From assembly GCA_964035545.1 (NCBI GenBank), contig OZ037766.1, positions 9,309,722 to 9,373,721 of the forward strand: a stretch of DNA of 64,000 nucleotides, given 5' to 3'. This document shows positions 40,974-52,597 of this stretch, piece after piece. Within the stretch, counting starts at the first letter, position 1; every line of letters starts with the position of its first letter. The notes under the pieces are model-generated. The model ran no database searches, was not told the origin of the DNA, and saw nothing but the letters and a program-made list of their open reading frames with translations. The position numbers and the translations under genes were made by a program. The DNA comes from Bugula neritina. Taxonomy: Eukaryota; Bryozoa; Gymnolaemata; Cheilostomatida; Bugulidae.

Positions 40974-41594
40974 TTACAGATTGAGAAGGTTGGGGTTTGG
41001 TGTATAGGGTATTTCTACCACCTCACCAACTTCCCGGATCCTAGAAAAATAAGGCAAAGCAATGATGTCTTTTACCGCAAATCTACACAGTTACAGATGT
41101 ATGTGAACCCCTGACTATTCATCAATATAAACCCCTATTAAAAATTATACTCAACTTAATAAAAGTGGTCGAAATTGATCTAATAAAAATGATAAGTTTT
41201 GAACAATGCTTCCTATTTTTAATCTAATGATGACAAAAAGCCAACTTAATTGCAGTTTCGAGCCAGTAACTGGAATGCCTGAAGACAAGCTAAATAGTAA
41301 TTTGTATACCATTCATTAGATACAATTCTTGTGCAAAGATAGTGCTTTTACAGTAGAAAAAGAATATTATTGAATGTTAACACCCTTTAAAATGCTCAGT
41401 TAACCCAAATTTATTGCCCCAACCATCTGTAATACAGAGTAACATAAAATTATGTGTTTTACAGACAGAAATTACCAGCAAACTGCAAGTGTTAACCTCT
41501 TTACCCAAAATCAAATCTTTTAGCTGTACCAGATAAGGCTGCTAAAGTTGAAATTGAAGAATTGAAAACTCCAGCAACATCAGTTTTAGCATCA
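40974..41594 (-). CDS. 3' end of an unrecognised gene (last two exons)
   Basis: Exon 41505-41594 has a good acceptor (TTTTCAG) and a donor GTAAAG, and encodes DAKTDVAGVFNSS ... SGTAKRFDFG. It joins in phase to exon 40974-41040, which encodes IREVGEVVEIPYTPNP and ends LLNL-stop. The joined sequence is not low complexity and keeps frame across the splice, which favours a real gene. I could not find convincing upstream exons between 41.6 and 43.4 kb. A more GC-rich, promoter-like patch at about 42600-42830 could be its 5' end. No family was recognised. Confidence 0.45.
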
Positions 41595-43534
41595 CTGAAA
41601 ATTGTTTTTAGAACAGAATGTTTATTCTTTCATTCTAAACAACTTACTACGTAAAGTATGTGGTTAATTTTTAATACCAACTTGATGTTGTACTGCAAAG
41701 TATTTATCAGGCTAATAAATTAATAAATTGCAAAATGTTCTACTGAAACTTTAAAAGAATTTTCAAGATCTACGAGCCCACTTTACTACCTTCAAAATCA
41801 GTTCAATGAAGTTTACTTATTAAAACTCTTTTACATATTTATAGGAAACTAAGGTCACACTAATTAGTCACTACTCACACAAAGTTCAAGTAGGTTATTA
41901 AAAATAGAGATCAACTGAAACAACTCTTATCTGATGGAAAAATCAGTTGAACAGCACCACTCAACATGATATACATCAGCAATATTATTTGTATATCAAT
42001 AATTGAACACTACATAGTACATACTCTAGTGATTCACTTACTTTTACTCTTAGCATCTGTTTAAATTGTGAATATACAAATTTTTATAATTATAACTGTA
42101 TCACTATCAGTATTGTAATGATAATATTATATTTTATAATTATCACTATTACTATTAGTATTACTAAGACAATGATCATGATAGCATTTACTTTTACTTT
42201 TAGACATATGCCTATCAACTCCAGATTTTAAGCAAACACAAAATCCCAATGACAATATTATAATTTAAAATGTAATATTAATAATAATAAATATTTTGAA
42301 AAGTGAAGGCTGCTATACTCGCACTATAATTCGATTTAAATCATTGTCATTATAAACTTAATTAACAGTTACAAAAATTTTCCTTTTCATTTTGACCCTC
42401 CTCTCCAGCCATAAAACTTAAAACTAAAAGTGAATATAATAATATTAATTATAAACAATAAGTATACTATTCAATATTAGCTGCAAAAACAAATACACAG
42501 TTCAGTTGTATTACATCAAAAAATCAGTATGTTCACACAATTCGCTTATTTACATTATTTCACTTACTTTTTAGCTAAGGGGTTGAACCCTTAGCTTTGA
42601 AGATCAAATGGGAAGTGAGCGCTCAAACCCAACGGGGTAGAAGGCTTGCTGCTTGAAGACACTGTAACTCAGTAGCACGCTGATTGGCTTAACTTATAAT
42701 CTGACTTAAGTGACGCAATCTGAAGCTGATTTTTAATGAGACATGTCGATTTTAAAAGCGTAACTACGTTAACGCAAAAAGCGAGAGTTCTTTCGTACAC
42801 TGTTGCGGAGCAACTGGACAACCACCTTGTCACATAAGTTGGTTGTATTGGTAATGCTAGACTCAGGTAGTGTTTCTCAATTAGCTAACTATCTCAATCT
42901 ATTGTGACTGCATTTATTTGATAAACTTGTAGCTTAGACGTATTTGTGTTTTTATTCGTTAGTTTCATTTTAGCTTGCATCTCTACCTTTTGCTATGATT
43001 TAAAACGTGTACTCTAAGTCTAACTATTACTATTACTATTAGTATTAGTATAATAGTAATAGTGTAACTATAAGTATTACTATGTCTATTGCTATTAGTA
43101 TTACTACTAGCTTTAGTATAAAATTTATTTAAAATAAATATTTGGGCAGTAGTAATAACATTATTGTAAATATTATAGTGAAAACAACAAAGAGAAAACT
43201 CACAATGTGAAGAGTTTGTGTAGCTGATTTTTATAACATAGACCACCAATTAGTAGTTTTATTATCATCATATTGACATGCTATAATATCATAATATGCT
43301 GTAATATTATTTACTATGATTAATATGCATGCTCAAAGCATACAATTACTGCTTACACCATATGTTTAATATGATATTGCTGTTTCTTTAAAGATTATAC
43401 ACTTTATATGCATCTGAACTTGTAAATGTTAAACTATGGTATTTGCTATTTTTAATCTTATATAAATTTAAGGGTTTGTTTTCAAACTCCTGATGCACTG
43501 TTGTAGTTTTAGAGGTTGATAAGCAAATGTGAAC
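41595..43534. other. Intergenic, between two divergently oriented genes
   Basis: This AT-rich stretch contains a less AT-rich patch at about 42600-42830 and a short TAGTAATAG-type repeat at 43020-43090. It separates the minus-strand gene ending at 40974 from the plus-strand gene starting at 43535, so shared promoters may lie here. No coding exon is supported. Confidence 0.45.
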
Positions 43535-46500
43535 ATGACTAGTCTTTCACTCATACCAAGCAAAGGCTATTTTAGGTCATCTGTACCTGAATGGGGCACT
43601 AATAAAGCTACAGAAAAAGTGCCATTATGGAGTGCCAAGTGTCCTACTTGGCATCAAAGGTGAATTAAATGTTAATAATATAGCCTACATTCATAATAAT
43701 ACATCAATTTGTAAATACCAATTGATTTTGAAATATAAAGGTACCAAATATATTATATGTGTCATGGTTTTTAATAATTGCAATGTAAATTTATTTGCAA
43801 AAGAACTGCAAACTGAACAAAAGTATTTTAGGAATTGTTTACTTCAAGTTAGTAAAAATTAATCAAACTTCTATATTATAGCCATTTCACTAACATAACA
43901 ACTGCTCTGCACTTGCAATATATAATATGTAGTTTAATTTAAAGTACAACTCGCCAATCAATAACAGAGTAATTTACAACAAAGTAATTCTCAACTTTCC
44001 TTGCTGTAAAACACACTGCTGTCATTTAAATCTTCATTGTTATCATTAAAGCTTTTGTTTACAAATTCCACATCACCTAAATGAGTAAGGATATGTAATT
44101 GATTGTGTCAACCTTTCACACAAAAAAGCAAAGGAGACTTTTCTAGGCTTCCCCAAAGCATATTGTGCCATCCTGAGTGTTCAATAGATCAAACTACTTG
44201 TTATTTAAATTTATTATAATGTGCTTTGAGCAAGAATCAATTAAGCTTTTAAAAGATATTATCATTGTTATGACTTCAGGGATGGGCATTCATTATTGTT
44301 GATTAACAATTCACTGTTTTTCACATATGCAATCCCACTCTACCTTTTCTATATTGATTTTATATGTTGACAAATTTCATATGCAAATGCATACACTGCT
44401 TAGTCGTATGATTGTGAGTTTGTCCCAATTAATATGGTTCAAAGATGACAAAGCACAACCTTTGGTGATGGTAGAAAATTGCTTTTTACCAATACCTTTA
44501 GATATTATTGTTCAAGAGCATCTATTGTATTTTTCTGATTCAGTTTTTACAATACTATTTTTCAAAAAAAGAATGTATATGGTGGTTGTTATAGTGTTAT
44601 ATTGATTTCAGTGGAGAACCTATTGAGCAGTTCTATGATTTAACACAGCTGAAGAAAAGCAATGTTAGACTCAATGATCAATTGTGAGTACACAATATTC
44701 TACTAAATGGTCAAAGGAAAAGTCATAGCTTGTCTATTTATTTCTAGTACTTTACTAGTTTATTTTGCATTATATTTAACACAGTGCCAATAATCTTCTA
44801 TATTTCTTCATGGTTGCTAAATATTTTAGATTACCAAAGCCTCAAGAAAGCACCCTAGGGTAAGTTTATGTGTATAGATTTTATGCTATGACGCATACAT
44901 GCATTCATACACATGCACACGCTCACAAATTGCTTAAGCCACACACACTTATCATCATAATTATATTTTTTCAGGGATAAGATGATACATTTGCCATTTC
45001 CTGCAGAGCATCCATATGCCTCTCATGTACCTCGGCTTAAAATGTTTCCATCTTTTGCGAACACAGCAGAGGATCCCAAGAAAGGATGTGAGGCTCTAAA
45101 TAGCCAGCCTCTGTCATCTGAGGCCCCTGCTTCAAGCTTTGATGTTCAAATTGTGCATAAGACAAAAGGTTTGTACAACAAGATTTTAACTGTTGTGTTT
45201 TAAAATAGATTCATCAATATACCATCAAAAATATCACATACCATTGTTTTAATTACGGATTACATATACCTATTTAAATGTAATTTAAACCATCTCTTCA
45301 TGATTAAGTAACATTTTCACACAAATCAAAAATGTATTTTTTGCTTCTATTTAAAAGATCTTGTATATGTTGCTAGTATAAATTCAGATTACACATCTTT
45401 GATTAAGAAACTGCCTGCAGAAAATTTTGTTATTATTAAAGCTGAATTTAGTATTTGTTTCTTTTAAGTCTTTATTAGAAATTGTTGAAAATATATTATA
45501 GTGTATAATCGTGCATAATTTGCTAAAACAACATCATTTTTAGTTTTCAACCATAATGCAATGTTCTAAATTTTGCCTGTATAAGTCATGCATGTATTAA
45601 ACATCAAACTAATTAACAGTTAATGATTATATATACTTTATATCTAAATTATATATACATTATGGATAAATTGTGTATAAATTATATACACATTACATAT
45701 ACACCAAATATACTTATTTAGTATTATTAATCAGGCACAGGGGATCGGCACGAAATTCAATCATTGCCTCCAGAAAGCTTGAAAAGAGGTTTGAGTTGGC
45801 ATGGCGAGCAAGGGTTCCCTCATACAGTGAAGGTGAGTGCTGAGCCTAGACCACTAAGTTAAAATTTGATTAAATATAACTATTTGGTGTTTGAAAAGAT
45901 TCATTGGAAGTTGATGCAGTGCCTAGTTTTATACCCATTCATGTAGAAGTTGAACTTGCATGCCCAAGCCAATTTACAGTTTCTCAAATCTGCCATTGAT
46001 ATTTTATAACAAACACTTACACTAACGACTCGTTCTATAATCTAGTATTATTATTAACTTCAAGTTTAGGTAATTGCCACTCATGATAAGCAATTGGCAT
46101 GCTGTTATAGGCTTCCAACTCTCTCACCCAACTCTTTTGTTTCTTAAGTTTATTGGTCAGGAAAACTAAACTTTTTCATTTCTCTTAGAAAATTCCAGAA
46201 ATATAGAAATTATTTTCACTTATCTCTACCCTGTTCTGTTCAAGTTACAGAGAAATACAGAAACTATACTAAAATCTAAATAACTATGTTTTTCATTTAA
46301 AGATTCGAGGAGACAAGCAGTCCTACTACCCAACGCCGACTTCGCTTGTGGTGCCAAACTTGCTACAAAGGCAGGGGACAGAACAAGCTATTTCTGCCAG
46401 ATCTGCAAATGCCACTCGAAATGTTGAGCGACAGCAATGGAAAACAACTTATGATGTAAATCACACTGGAATCGGTCCTAGCAATCAGTTTAAGCTTGAC

Positions 46501-49500
46501 AACTTGACAGAAAAACAACAGTATAAGATTGAAACTGGGAAAGATGACGATGAAATAGTGAGTAATTAAAGTTTGCGGCATTACGTTTATGATCAGAAAT
46601 GCATAATATATTGCCGTAAAAGTCTATAAAAGCTACTAGATATTTTATCTTAGTGTGTGTTTTAGTGTTTTAAAAAGTAAAAATCACATAATATGTGTGT
46701 CATGCAAATCAATTAAATATCAAATGCTCAAAAAGCATGATCCAACTTTTGATTTTACCATCATCGGTTGCCACACTAAATAAAATATACATAAAATTCA
46801 TTGATTGGTTGCAGGTGAAAAGAAGTTAAAATTACCTAGCTGAATATATGTTTAATAGGCATAAAATATGTTAAGAAAGTTTCATGGTGATAATATTATC
46901 ATCTGGAGTCAGCTGATATGCCAGCCTAGAAATAAAATAGAAATATACTATTAATTAAATGAATGTCATTCACCATTTTAATATCTCATGTGTTATGTAG
47001 CACATAGATTATAAATATGTATTTGTAAAGTCTGGAGCAACACTTTATGTATGAAGTTAGTTTAGTGATGCATCTTTCTTTCAGTATCCATGGTTCAAGA
47101 ACACCTACGAGCCCTCTAGGCCTCAAGAGGGTAGAATAGCAGTACTTCAAAATTTTAACTATGGAGTACCAACTTCTAAGGGAGCAGCACAACCCGATAC
47201 GGGATACATAAGGTAAAAAAATTCATTGTTGTTCAGTCATATACGATGCTTCATAATGCTCGTTGAAAACAATTAATTTTTGAAACAGTTGAAGTGTTTG
47301 AAAATTAACTCTGTATTTGTGGTCATCAGCCATATGGCTCAATATCTTCTGCCGTACAAAGAAATATATTGTATATTTGGCAAGTTAATTGTGTTTTGAT
47401 GGAACATTTTGTCCAATCTTTTAATTGCATAATTATATTTCATTTAGAAAACCTACTCTAACTGAAAAGGAAGAAGATAGATTGCTCAACGGCAAAAGTT
47501 ATGTCAACTTACCAACACCAGAGGATGGGAAAGATGTTCAATGGCAGGAATGGTCAGCAATGCATGACCCAACTGAAAGATTTACATCTCTCGTAGAAAA
47601 GCAAATGAGGTAAATTATCTTATATATCTTGAGCAAATTAACATTGTTCTAGTTAGAATTTTTAAAATCTGCTGTTAATAAAGCAAAAAGAGTACGCCTC
47701 TGATTTATAAAAAGTACAACTGAACAAAAGAGGTTTGCAATTTTTCTAATCATGCATTTGTTTTCAATGAGGCAGTATTATGATAATATTATTGTTTCAT
47801 AAAAATAGTTTTTATAAGCTTAATTGCTTGCATGCCGTAGTATAGCAATATACTACATAGAATTGAGTGGGTTTTATATAATATCTAAAGTAATTTAATA
47901 TTGCTTCGTCTTATAAATTTAAAAAAAGGAGCCTACCATTGCTGCTAATAATAGTAGTAGTATAAAGTTGTTTTATAAACAATAAATTTAGCATTTTAAA
48001 ATAAACTCAAATAAAATTATGTCATATTATTTTGCTAAATGTTAATATTAATATTACAGAGATGCTCCAAATCCGTTGCCTGTTATTGAGCGAGGCACCA
48101 GCATTTTGAATAATGAAAACAAATCTTACATGGACAACTTAGCAGAGCAAGCACACGATAATGTTCAACAAATGGAAGCTCAAAATAGATGGCAGCAATT
48201 GGAAGCAATGGTAAAATTATATAATTTAATATTCTGCATTCTCTTAAACAAACAAAAAATGCAGATAGAATTTAATCACCAAGTGCTTATCTTGTTTCAA
48301 CAATAAAACTAGTATATGAGGGAGTTTTCATGATGCTGATATATATGGCATTATAGTAATGTATAAATACGATGCAGTTAAAACACTTGAGTAAAATGTA
48401 ATGCTGTTAATTGGTTTTTTTTCTTCAGAAACCGGCTCATTCTATTGATCTGCTAAAAAGGAAGGAGGGAATTTGCACTCCAGAAGAACAAGTTTCTGCC
48501 TTTTACGGCCACGAAGGAAAATATAATGAAGAGCGAGCAGGGTTGTACCAAACAAGTTATGACCCGGAGAAGTTGGCTTACAAGCTGAATAGTGATGCAT
48601 CTAAGCTTGACATCCGCAACAATGTAACATCAGCCAAGGACGCCTTACATTATCCAACAGAACTTAATGGTTATGTTGACGGAATTAAACCCAATATTCA
48701 AACTGACCCACAAAATGTTCCTATGCTTAGTGAGAGACCAGACATATTTGAGGTTTTTGAGCCTTTCAAAAGGGACAGATACATCAGGCAGCAACAACTT
48801 CAACCAAATATACAGAATTCTAGAGCAAGAGTTCAAGAGGGAGATGTCATTCTTACCAAATCTACAATGGGAGCTGATTACAACACTCAAAAATTTTTGC
48901 AAGAAAAGATTTTGAACCCCTTTGCAAGGAGTGAAGCACTAGCCGTGATGTCCTCCCAAAATCAACAGTTGGCAAACGTTGCTGCTAATGCTAAAAGTCT
49001 GTTTTCGTCAAAGCAAGTCAAGTTTGACAATCAAGTTACCGTAGGTGAAGGAGCAGGAGCAAGCCCCTTGAAAATATCTAGGGCTCATATTGAAACACCA
49101 AAACTTATTTTACAAACACCACAAGCTGTAGAGCCACAGTTAAACGTCCCAGCATTCTTTGAGAAAAAATCTAGTACTTGTACTAATTACACATCAATGA
49201 AAAAAGCGTCATCTACCTTTCGCAGTGAGAAAAAACCAGATTATTTATCAGGCCTTACAGACACAGAAAAACTGTTTTTTAGCCAAGGCAAACCATCAAC
49301 TGCTGGCACGAAAAACTTGTTTGCTAGTAATGCTAGCAATCTGGGCATAGGAGCAACTTCTTACAACATGTACCAAACATCTGCCTATGAAAGTCAGTTT
49401 AATCCACAACTAGATCTGTCTAAAACATTGAATCGAAGTCATGGTTGGGAACCAGGATGTGGCATACCTCGGCCTCAAAGCAAACTTCTCAAACTGCAAA

Positions 49501-49652
49501 ACAGTTTCAGCAAAAGCCAAGCTCATCGAGATTTGAGAACAAGTTTTCCCGAGAAGAACCCCAGTCTGATTGATAACATTACCCATGGTAAAAAGCACAA
49601 TTTTGGCTACTTTAATTCTCAAGTCCTGCGAGGTACATTAGTCAATGCCTAA
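43535..49652 (+). CDS. Putative ciliary/sperm microtubule-associated protein, 812 residues
   Basis: Ten in-phase exons: 43535-43659, 44612-44683, 44830-44859, 44975-45168, 45735-45832, 46303-46557, 47085-47212, 47448-47609, 48060-48210 and 48429-49652. There is no signal peptide or membrane segment. The protein is hydrophilic, with short Trp/Tyr/Pro/Gly-containing motifs such as GYFRSSVPEWGT, HPYASHVPRLKMFPSF, YPWFKNTYEPSRPQEG and QWQEWSAMHDPTERF. This is the composition of proteins that line axonemal doublets from inside. A distant relationship to SPATA48/SPMIP7 crossed my mind because of the HPYxSH...MFPSF stretch, but I cannot confirm it. No enzyme motif is seen. The ATG opens exon 1; the nearby upstream ATG is followed at once by a stop. 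The last exon (1,224 nt) is Ser/Lys/Asn-rich and the least constrained part. Confidence 0.7.
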
Positions 49653-51129
49653 TTGCTATGCACCCTACACAACATTTAAAATTTGTTGTCAGCAAACAAG
49701 ACAGCTAAGCGCATTTCAACTTGTGTTGACAATGCAGAAATGTATAAATAATGAGTTCTTAGCTAATATCTGTTACTACTTTTTAATACGTAAACATTTA
49801 TTTTATAGCTTGATTTCATATCCCCATGTTTTATGCATTGAAACTAATATAATGCAATTTCTTGTTTTAATGCATTGTGAGAATATATTTTCTTGTTTTT
49901 AGTGTTATATGTTGCTTATGCAATATTTATTGCTCAAGCCATGTTATGGTTTTTTTTCTGATATTTGCTCAAATACTTCACTACTGTCCTGCTTGCAGTT
50001 ACTTGTCCAACTTTTATTTTCTTTAAAATACACTAAAACACCAACACGTCTATGTTTATAATACTTTGAATATCCTAGCAAACAAGCTTGCAACTTACTG
50101 CTTTCTAATAGCAGAATTAAATAAGTAGGGAGGAATTAGGTTGAAACTGGACCAATTAATCATTTTGCATGTTAGAACAATTTCAGAATTATCTTCCCTT
50201 TTCGGTTTTGATCTGAAATAATCATCTTGTGCATTGGGCAATTAAGAGATAAGTGTGCAAGGCTAACAATGGTAGTGTTTCTTGAAAAATGTGGCGCAAT
50301 AAGCTTATGCTAAAAGAAGCAATTAAAATGTCTCCTAACTAGAGTGAGCAACTTGAGTCAACAGCAATAGTATATTTTCACTAAAGTAGCAAGACTAAAT
50401 CCTAACATAAAATGGCTATCCATATCAATACTTTGATAAGCAATGCACCAAAAATTAATGTAACTACTTCTCTTTAATAAAATTTTTATGAACCATTTGG
50501 AGAAGAACTCAATACCTGCACCAATCTACATTATTCAACTAAATTAGGCATGATCAAATTAATACCCTACTGAAAGGTGTCACCCACTATTATACACAGT
50601 ACAAATAGTACTCGAAAAATGTACATGTGATATTTATTTGTTGTATTGTAACATTGTCAAAACTTAGAGACATGGCAAATGAAATAAAAAAACTAAAATA
50701 CAGTAAACCTTTATAAATTATTAGAATGCCTAAAAAGCACCAATATCAGATAATATACTATAATAACTTCAATCATCAAAAATAGAGCAATTGCTAGGAA
50801 GTTGAAGAGCTATAAACATAATCATATTCTTAATATTAAATGGTACAAGTTGCCAAAAATGAGTAAAAATAAACAATTCAAACAAATAGCTCAAATACAA
50901 GTGTGTGTGTAAACCCACAATTTTACTTAAACTAGAATGAAACCAATACTGAGACATGAATAATTTAAATGCACTGTTGGAGTAAAAAATATAACTTGTA
51001 GCAAATATTGATCAAAATAGTGGTCACAGTTGATTTGCCCTGATCACATGCCAATAGAGAGCTGTATTATTTGCACACATGTATTGCCATGGGCTATCTT
51101 CAGTGATAACTGTACCATAGTTTACCACT
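49653..51129. other. Intergenic, between convergent genes
   Basis: Two genes end here facing each other (plus-strand stop at 49652, minus-strand stop at 51130). The interval holds their 3' UTRs. Plus-strand AATAAA occurs at 50476-50481 and 50683-50688, either of which could serve the left gene. Nothing else was recognised. Confidence 0.5.
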
Positions 51130-52597
51130 TCATGAGGAACGTAGCTTAGCAATATTTTCAGTGCTGCAATTAATATCATTTTCTTCATCATCGCTGAATG
51201 TGACAGTAAAATTAAGATCAGGCTTATTCATTGGCTTTCCAGAAATGCCAGCATAAATACGTTCTTCCACAAGTTCTTCCATCAAGTTCCTCAAATTCTT
51301 TTTAGTTTTTCGATTAGAATCTGGCAAAGACTCCTGTTTTGGTACAGCAACAGGACTCTTTGGAGTTTGCATAAAAATTATATCAGAGAGTGAAGGAGTA
51401 TGTTCTTTTGGGAAATCTGCAAGAGCCTTTGCCAAATCATTTGAAATATAATTAGCTAAACTAGAAGACCTAAGGCGACTGTTAGCACTAGAGGAGCTTA
51501 CTACCGATGCATCTATTGAGCTAGTGCTGCATTCGGTTTTACAAGCTCCAGTAGAGGAAGGCTTATAACTCGAGAAATTTTGCTTTGGCACTTTTAGCTG
51601 CCTGTTCTCATTACCAAATGTACCACTAGAGCTGCTTTCTTTATGACGTAAATCTCGCAAAGAAGAAAATGACTTGCTATCATACGAATAACACTTAGGG
51701 CTATGAGAAGTTTTGATCGGTGAAGAATCAGACTTGGTAGTAGCTTGCAAATTTGCAAAGCTTGTAGTACTATCGCAACATTGGAAAGAAGTGTTGCTGT
51801 TGGGTAGAGTCGAGCTGTCAAAGTGTTTTGCATTTTGAAATGTTGGCAAACTTGAGGCTTTAGAAGTTGAAGGATTATTGTACACAGCATGAGATTCTGT
51901 ATTATAATGAGTTTGCAAACAGTGAGCAGATAGGAATTCATTGGTGGGAAAAGCTAAGCTACATTTCGAACAAATAAAGTGATACAAATGTGAATGCACT
52001 GAAATATGAGCATTTAAATGATAGGAGGAGCGTAATTCCTTGCAACAATGACAGCAGGATAACCCATTTTTACCACTGTCATGTCTGCTAAAGTGAGCGG
52101 AAAACACGGGCTTCTGGTGTAAACCACATTGAAATCCACAAAATATGCAGTGCAATCGCTGCAAGTTGTCAGGGTTCAATGCTTTCTTATCAGCTAGCTT
52201 TTCAACTGAGAAATTTCTGCCAATGGCAGGCGAGGATTTGGCGAGTAAACTCCTATTTATGGAACTTGCAGGGTGACAGGTGAACCCATCTATATCTGCT
52301 GACCCTTTGTCTAAAAACCAAAAACATCTTGGCAAATAATTAAAATGTATCAAACTGCTATAGTAATAGCAGTAATATATAGCAAAATGTGGCTGAAATT
52401 AATCAAGCGGCTTATTTATATACATATTGAATGCTGAGTGAATAGTAACAGAAAGGTATATTACCAATAGATGAACTCGAAGTTGAAACAGTACCAACGG
52501 ATGAGCATTTTTTCACAGAAAGATCTAAAGGAACATCATCTGTATTGATTCTTAAGTCTAGAGGCTCATCCATAACCAGAGATTCATACTTTAACAT
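51130..52597 (-). CDS. C2H2 zinc-finger protein with two CtBP-binding motifs, 437 residues
   Basis: There are two coding exons, 52465-52597 and 51130-52310, joined in phase (ATT G|AC). The N-terminus carries EPLDLR (PLDLR at residues 12-16) and VPLDLSVKK (PLDLS at 23-27), the PxDLS class of CtBP corepressor-binding peptides. Three zinc fingers follow at about residues 98-180: C-IF-C...H...H, a Cys-rich C-CH-C...H...H, and CSKC-x12-H-x4-H. The C-terminal half is Ser-rich, with a basic KKNLRNLMEEL segment and an acidic DDEENDIN tail. I infer a nuclear DNA-binding repressor that recruits CtBP. The three fingers resemble those of tissue-specific regulators, but I cannot assign an orthologue. A 5' UTR exon upstream is possible. 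Confidence 0.75.
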
